Part shown: in pieces, positions 31,937 to 35,778 of the stretch
Numbering within the stretch: the stretch's first letter is position 1
Layout of the letters: each line of letters starts with the position of its first letter
DNA from: Verrucomicrobiota bacterium
GTDB lineage: Bacteria; Verrucomicrobiota; Verrucomicrobiia; Opitutales; Opitutaceae
Assembly: GCA_023391285.1 (NCBI GenBank)
Contig: JAEWBF010000091.1
Coordinates: 1 to 35,778 of the forward strand
Reading direction: 5' to 3'
Length of the DNA: 35,778 nucleotides
Program-made: the position numbers and the translations under genes
Notes under the pieces: model-generated
Told to the model about the DNA's origin: nothing
The model's input: the letters and a program-made list of their open reading frames with translations, nothing else
The model's database searches: none

Positions 31937-32806
31937 ATGGACAAGCGGCGCAAAAAACACCACGGTGCGCGGATGATCCCCGATTGGAAGACGGCGAAAA
32001 CCTACACGGACATCCTTTATCAGAAGGCGGGCGGCATCGCGAAGGTGACGATCAACCGGCCGGAGAAGCGAAATGCGTTTCGTCCGCTGACTGTATCCGA
32101 AATGTATGACGCGTTCAGCGATGCGCGCGAGGATCCGAAGATCGGCGTGGTGCTGTTGATGGGCGCGGGGCCGCACACGGATGGCAAATATGCGTTTTGC
32201 GCCGGGGGAGATCAGAGCGTGCGCGGGCATGCGGGCTACATTGGCGAGGACGGCGTGCCGCGGTTGAATGTTCTGGATTTGCAGAAACTGATTCGCTCGA
32301 TGCCGAAAGTGGTGATCGCGCTCGTGGCGGGTTACGCGATTGGGGGCGGGCATGTGTTGCACGTGGTGTGCGACCTGAGCCTCGCGGCGGATAACGCGAT
32401 CTTCGGGCAGGTCGGGCCGAAGATGGGCAGTTTCGACGGCGGTTTTGGCTCGAGCTATCTCGCGCGTGTGGTCGGGCAGAAGAAGGCGCGCGAAATTTGG
32501 TTTTTGTGCCGGCAGTATGGAGCGCAGGAAGCGCTCGAGATGGGGTTGGTGAACAAAGTCGTGCCGGTGGAGGAGCTCGAGGCGGAAGGGGTGAAGTGGG
32601 CGGAGGAGATCATGCAGAAGAGTCCGCTCGCGATCCGGCTGTTGAAGAGCGGATTCAACGCGGAGCTCGATGGGCAGGCGGGAATTCAGGAACTCGCGGG
32701 AAACGCGACCTTGCTCTATTACATGAGCGAGGAAGCGAAGGAGTTTCACTCGGCGCAGCGCGAGAAGCGGAAGCCGGAGGCGCGGAAGTTTCCGTGGCTG
32801 CCGTGA
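31937..32806 (+). CDS. menB: 1,4-dihydroxy-2-naphthoyl-CoA synthase
   Basis: A 289-residue crotonase-fold enzyme that cyclises o-succinylbenzoyl-CoA to DHNA-CoA in menaquinone synthesis. CAGGDQ (88-93) and YAIGGGH (133-139) form the oxyanion region, and SFDGGFGSSY (165-174) holds the family Asp167. The bicarbonate site of type I MenB is present: Gln158 and Gly160 (FGQVGP) and Trp188 (KKAREIWFLCRQY). The C-terminus PWLP matches the family. ATG 31937 is used, although the region up to ATG 31973 is Lys/Arg-rich and poorly conserved-looking. It lies about 16 kb from menC and menE, divergent from kup. Confidence 0.95.
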   Translation: MDKRRKKHHGARMIPDWKTAKTYTDILYQKAGGIAKVTINRPEKRNAFRPLTVSEMYDAFSDAREDPKIGVVLLMGAGPHTDGKYAFCAGGDQSVRGHAGYIGEDGVPRLNVLDLQKLIRSMPKVVIALVAGYAIGGGHVLHVVCDLSLAADNAIFGQVGPKMGSFDGGFGSSYLARVVGQKKAREIWFLCRQYGAQEALEMGLVNKVVPVEELEAEGVKWAEEIMQKSPLAIRLLKSGFNAELDGQAGIQELAGNATLLYYMSEEAKEFHSAQREKRKPEARKFPWLP

Positions 32807-32807
32807 G

Positions 32808-32870
32808 AGCACGGTCAAGTTGACCGTGCTACGATGCGGACGCGGGGGGGGCGGGAGACCCCGCCCTACA
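32808..32870. repeat. two adjacent palindromic elements after menB
   Basis: Element 1: AGCACGGTCAA-G-TTGACCGTGCT (32808-32830), a perfect 11-bp inverted repeat that begins one base after the menB stop and is followed by ACG. Element 2: 32842-32870, whose right half GGGAGACCCCGCCCTACA equals that at 10722-10748 but whose left arm has drifted to a run of G. Both lie between the convergent menB and symporter genes. Confidence 0.7.
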
Positions 32871-32886
32871 AGCGAGCGGGCGAGCG

Positions 32887-34281
32887 CTATGCGGAAGCGC
32901 GGCGGGCTTTGAGCTCTTCGTTCATCTCGGCGACGCGTTGGTCGGTGAGCGGGTAGAAGTAGAAGACGATGAGCGAGGCGACGCCGAGGGCGGCGGGGAA
33001 GATGCTCATGAGGCTGACGATGCTGTGCTTCACTTCCTCGGTCGGAATCACGTTGGCCTGGAAGCCGGAGAAATCCATGAGCTGCAAGGCGAAGAACGCG
33101 GCGAGCGCCCAGCCGATTTTCTGGCTCATGGTGGACGCGGAGAAGACGAGCGCGGTGGTGCGGCGGCCGGTCTTCCATTCGCCGTAGTCGGCGGTGTCGG
33201 CATACATGGCCCAGAGTAGAACGGGCAGCGGACCGCCGGTGACGTTGCCCAGCACTTCCAGAGCGAAGATCGCGCCGAGTTGGCCGGCCGGGAGGAAGTA
33301 GTAGGAAACGGTGCAGAGAATCGCGAGGGTGAAGAGGGTGAAGAACAGCGGACGCTTCGCGAAACGACTGGCGAGGAAACTGGTCATCAATACGCCGGCG
33401 ACGGACGAAGCCTGGCCGACGGTGTTGAACGCGGAGAGGAGACCGGTGAGAGTGAAGTTGAAGCCGAGGAACGGGAGCGGTGTGTCGGGCGAGCCGTTGT
33501 AGATATAGTATTTGAAATAGTGCGCGGAGACGGAGCTGCGGAGACCGACGAAAAGAATCCAAGTGAGCGTGGTGACGGTGAGGAGGATCCAGGCGTTGTT
33601 GGAGAGGAGAAACCGAAGATCGCGGAACGCGGAGGTGTTTTCGGTCGCGATGGGTTTGATGCGTTCGCGGGTGCCGAAGCCGGTGATGAGGAAGAGGCCG
33701 ACGGCGATGAGGCCGTAAACGACGAAGGCGAGTTGCCAGCCGCGCTGGGGATTGTCGCCGCCGAGGATGTCGACGAGCGGAAGGAGCGTGGCGGAGACGG
33801 CGACGCCGGCGGAGAACGCGAAGATGAATTTGACGGACGAGAGCTGGGTGCGTTCGGCGGCCGTCGTGGTCATGACGCCGAGCATTGCGGTGTAAGGGAT
33901 GTTGACCGTGGTGTAGAGCATCATGAGGCCGTTGTAAGCGATGTAGGCCCAGATGAGTTTTCCGGTCATGCCGAGGTCGGGCGTCGTGAACGTGAGCACG
34001 CCGAAGATCGCGAAAGGCACGCAGCCGTAGATGATGTAGGGGCGGAATTTGCCCCAGCGGGTTTCAGTGCGGTCGGCGAGCATGCCGATGATGGGGTCGT
34101 TGATGCCGTCCCAAATGCGGCTGACGAGGAGCATGGTGCCGAGAGCGGCGGCGGAGATCCCGAAGATGTCGGTGTAGAAAAATGGCAGATACGCCATGAA
34201 CGTCCGCCAGTAGAGGCAGGAGGCGAAGTCGCCGCAGCCGTAGGCCAGTTTCTCGCGAAGCGGGAGTTTTTCCTGAGTCAT
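32887..34281 (-). CDS. GPH-family (MFS, melibiose-carrier-like) sugar:cation symporter
   Basis: A 464-residue membrane protein with 12 predicted helices of the glycoside-pentoside-hexuronide:cation symporter family. The N-terminus PLREKLAYGCGDFASCLYWR matches the GPH style, and DGINDPIIGMLADRTETRWG followed by KFRPYIIYG is the diagnostic loop between helices 2 and 3. The pattern YADTADYGEWKTGRRTTALV is the conserved loop in the C-terminal half. It imports sugars or glycosides with Na+ or H+. ATG 34281 gives the canonical start; an upstream in-frame extension lacks family resemblance. Fructose-bisphosphate aldolase lies further upstream with its own terminator. Confidence 0.93.
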   Translation of the reverse strand: MTQEKLPLREKLAYGCGDFASCLYWRTFMAYLPFFYTDIFGISAAALGTMLLVSRIWDGINDPIIGMLADRTETRWGKFRPYIIYGCVPFAIFGVLTFTTPDLGMTGKLIWAYIAYNGLMMLYTTVNIPYTAMLGVMTTTAAERTQLSSVKFIFAFSAGVAVSATLLPLVDILGGDNPQRGWQLAFVVYGLIAVGLFLITGFGTRERIKPIATENTSAFRDLRFLLSNNAWILLTVTTLTWILFVGLRSSVSAHYFKYYIYNGSPDTPLPFLGFNFTLTGLLSAFNTVGQASSVAGVLMTSFLASRFAKRPLFFTLFTLAILCTVSYYFLPAGQLGAIFALEVLGNVTGGPLPVLLWAMYADTADYGEWKTGRRTTALVFSASTMSQKIGWALAAFFALQLMDFSGFQANVIPTEEVKHSIVSLMSIFPAALGVASLIVFYFYPLTDQRVAEMNEELKARRASA

Positions 34282-34441
34282 TGAAGTCCGGGGTGAAGCG
34301 GGGCGCGTGGGGGCGCGCGAAACGGGACGGAGATAAGGTGGTCGAATTCGAGATGCCGAGCCTGAAACGTGCGCGTGAGTTGTGAGAAGCTGGGTGGGTT
34401 GTGGAGATATTTTTCCGCGAGTGGAAAAAGGCGTTGAGAGC

Positions 34442-34470
34442 CCGCGAAACACGCGAAGTGGCGCGAAAGA
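34442..34470. repeat. degenerate ~10-bp-period repeat
   Basis: CCGCGAAACACG / CGAAGTGG / CGCGAAAGA units, of the same spaced CGCGAA type as at 115-145 and of similar period to 23544-23630. Confidence 0.5.
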
Positions 34471-34515
34471 GCCAGGAGCCGGCAGCGAATCTTGAACAGC
34501 CAGGACGTGCGAGAA

Positions 34516-34542
34516 GGTGGCGCGGCGAGCGCGCCACCTACA
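34516..34542. repeat. palindromic element, GGTGGCGCG stem, CTACA flank
   Basis: GGTGGCGCG (34516-34524), loop GCGAG, CGCGCCACC (34530-34538): a perfect 9-bp stem, followed by TACAAGG (34539-34545). The final C of the stem plus TACA gives the CTACA flank of the other elements. Confidence 0.7.
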
Positions 34543-34578
34543 AGGAGCGCGACCGGTGAAGGCACGGCGGGAGATGGG

Positions 34579-34611
34579 AAAACAAAAGCCGCCGGCTTTT
34601 GGGCCGGCGGC
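34579..34611 (-). terminator. rho-independent terminator of the aldolase gene
   Basis: On the - strand GCCGCCGGC (34611-34603) pairs perfectly with GCCGGCGGC (34596-34588) around a 6-nt loop, directly followed by TTTTGTTTT (34587-34579). It begins 32 bp after the aldolase stop codon. This is the clearest intrinsic terminator in the window. Confidence 0.88.
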
Positions 34612-34642
34612 GGAGGGAAAGCACGTATGGCGTGCCGAAACT

Positions 34643-35593
34643 TTATTTCTTCAGGCTGGCGCGCAGGTCGCTGAGCTGGCCGGCGCTGCCGAGGAGCTGA
34701 TTGCGGCTCGCGATGAACTTCGCGTATTCGTCCATGAAGATCTTGCCCGGCGGGCGGAAGTCGAAATCGCCCGGCTTGTCGCGGAAGAACTCGCGGTGGA
34801 CGCGGGTCCAGACGAGGCGGCCGTCGGTGTCGATGTTGATCTTGGTGACGCCGAGCTTGGCGGCGGGAAGATATTCGTTCACGTCGACGCCCATCGAGTC
34901 CTTGATGGTGCCGCCGGCGGCGTTGATGCGGGCGACTTCGTCCTGCGGAACGGAGGACGAGCCGTGCATGACGAGCGGGAAACCGGGCAGGCGGTTCTTG
35001 ATTTCCTGGAGGACGTTGAAGTGGAGGGACTGCTTGCCCTTGAACTTGAAGGCGCCGTGGGAGGTGCCGATGGCGCAGGCGAGCGAATCGCAGCCGGTTT
35101 GTTTCACGAATTCTTCCGCTTCGGCGGGGTTCGTGAGCATGGCGTGACCTTCGTCGACCTTGATGTCTTCCTCGACGCCGCCGAGCATGCCGAGTTCGGC
35201 TTCGACGGAGATGCCCTTAGCGTGAGCGCGATCGACGACGCGCTTGGTGATCTCGACATTCTTTTCGAACGGGTCGTGCGACGCGTCGATCATCACGGAG
35301 CTGAAGAAGCCCGAATCGATGCAGTCGTAGCAGGTTTGCTCGTCACCGTGGTCGAGGTGAACGGCGAAAATGGCTTCGGGGAAGATGTCGCCGGCGGCAC
35401 GGATGATGGCTTCGAGCATCCGCTTGTCGGTGTATTTCCGCGCACCCTTCGAAATCTGGATGATGAACGGAGCTTGGGAATCGATGGCGCCTCGGAAGAG
35501 GCCCATCGCCTGCTCGGCGTTGTTGATGTTGTAGGCGCCAACGGCGTATTTGCCGTAAGCGTGTTTAAACAACTGCGCGGTGGTGACGATCAT
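34643..35593 (-). CDS. fba: class II fructose-bisphosphate aldolase
   Basis: A 316-residue zinc-dependent aldolase that cleaves fructose-1,6-bisphosphate in glycolysis or forms it in gluconeogenesis. HLDHG (79-83) provides the catalytic Asp81 and zinc ligand His82, Glu133 lies in EAELG, and His179 (GTSHGAF) and His210 (MHGSSS) complete the zinc site. INIDTDGR near 270 is the phosphate-binding loop. Length and motif order are typical of class II enzymes. It ends in a strong terminator and is separated from the symporter gene by about 360 bp. No Shine-Dalgarno is evident before ATG 35593. Confidence 0.96.
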   Translation of the reverse strand: MIVTTAQLFKHAYGKYAVGAYNINNAEQAMGLFRGAIDSQAPFIIQISKGARKYTDKRMLEAIIRAAGDIFPEAIFAVHLDHGDEQTCYDCIDSGFFSSVMIDASHDPFEKNVEITKRVVDRAHAKGISVEAELGMLGGVEEDIKVDEGHAMLTNPAEAEEFVKQTGCDSLACAIGTSHGAFKFKGKQSLHFNVLQEIKNRLPGFPLVMHGSSSVPQDEVARINAAGGTIKDSMGVDVNEYLPAAKLGVTKINIDTDGRLVWTRVHREFFRDKPGDFDFRPPGKIFMDEYAKFIASRNQLLGSAGQLSDLRASLKK

Positions 35594-35778
35594 AAGCGTG
35601 CGTTTTTACTGCAGGGGAAAACGAAGGCACCGGTGCAGGGGAGCGACAAGTGTATTCTCTGCGCAGCTCGTGTCATGGATGGGGCAAAATACGCGTGGTG
35701 GTGAGGCGCGCGGCGGAGAGGGAGGCGCCAGACGGGGGCGCGGCGCGGCGGCGGGGGGGGGGGGGGGCCCCCCGCCCC
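35594..35778. other. upstream region of fba, ending in low-complexity G/C
   Basis: The first part must hold the fba promoter. The last 30 or so bases are a run of G (interrupted near 35751 only by C) followed by a run of C, unlike anything else in the window and probably unreliable sequence at a contig end. Confidence 0.45.

Larger units (their letters stand above)
34282..34578. other. 297-bp gene-free region between aldolase terminator and symporter
   Basis: No gene is visible. It contains the symporter's promoter region and two repeat elements, annotated separately at 34442-34470 and 34516-34542. AGATATTTTTCC at 34405-34416 is locally AT-rich and could be part of a promoter. Confidence 0.4.

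Noticed and set aside
32808..32830. menB intrinsic terminator
   Set aside because: The stem is good and well placed, but no T tract follows; better treated as a member of the palindrome set.
33280..34284. 334-codon + strand open frame opposite the GPH symporter
   Set aside because: Glu/Gly/Asp-rich antisense product with no hydrophobic or catalytic motif, against a clear 12-helix transporter.

Overview
The window is bacterial chromosome, GC-rich (roughly two thirds G+C), with 33 intact protein-coding calls, one broken gene and two tRNA genes. Gene content and repeat style suggest a Verrucomicrobiota member, most likely Opitutaceae-like. That placement is inference from the short MenE, the cyanobacterial-style DHNA-CoA thioesterase, the sorbosone dehydrogenase/CsbD pair and the intergenic palindromes; no rRNA is present to confirm it. 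The + strand is G-rich throughout, so + strand genes use G-ending codons and - strand genes C-ending ones, as on one replication arm.

Layout. 0.2-6.3 kb (- strand): a Gfo/Idh/MocA oxidoreductase, an SDR oxidoreductase, and a GntR/FadR-type regulator followed by a large FAD/Fe-S 2-hydroxyacid dehydrogenase of the YdiJ type. A palindrome next to the regulator's start looks like its operator. 6.6 kb: tRNA-Arg(ACG). 7-10.7 kb: a receiver-HDOD protein whose phospho-acceptor Asp is Glu, a DMT transporter and an exported RraA-like protein. 10.7-13.7 kb: an orphan DGQHR (DndB-like) protein and a split membrane/spermidine-synthase-like pair. 13.7-18.5 kb: menC-menE, a nucleotidyltransferase remnant with a small companion gene, a DHNA-CoA thioesterase (menI-like) and PolX. 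18.6-19.4 kb: two unrecognised small proteins.

19.5-23.5 kb is a tightly packed + strand run: a polyprenyl-phosphate sugar transferase, Maf, a TonB-like protein and an RluA-family pseudouridine synthase. 23.7-28.1 kb (- strand, with tRNA-Ser(TGA) on +): a cardiolipin-synthase-like PLD protein, a tiny two-helix membrane protein coupled to a prohibitin/SPFH protein, and a CsbD-sorbosone dehydrogenase pair. 28.3-35.6 kb: a YgaP-like membrane protein, AHSA1 and YciI proteins, a Kup potassium transporter, menB, a GPH-type sugar symporter and class II fructose-bisphosphate aldolase with a clear terminator.

How the genes connect. MenC, MenE, MenB and the thioesterase supply consecutive steps of menaquinone synthesis, although menB lies about 16 kb from the others. 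Several pairs are translationally coupled by 4-nt overlaps.

The most unusual feature is not a gene. It is a set of intergenic hairpins with a similar 3' flank (CTACA or CTCCA) but unrelated, internally complementary stems, found at several convergent gene ends and elsewhere. A second set of roughly 10-bp-period repeats also sits between genes, and two repeat-like sequences are read in frame inside polX and the cardiolipin-synthase gene.
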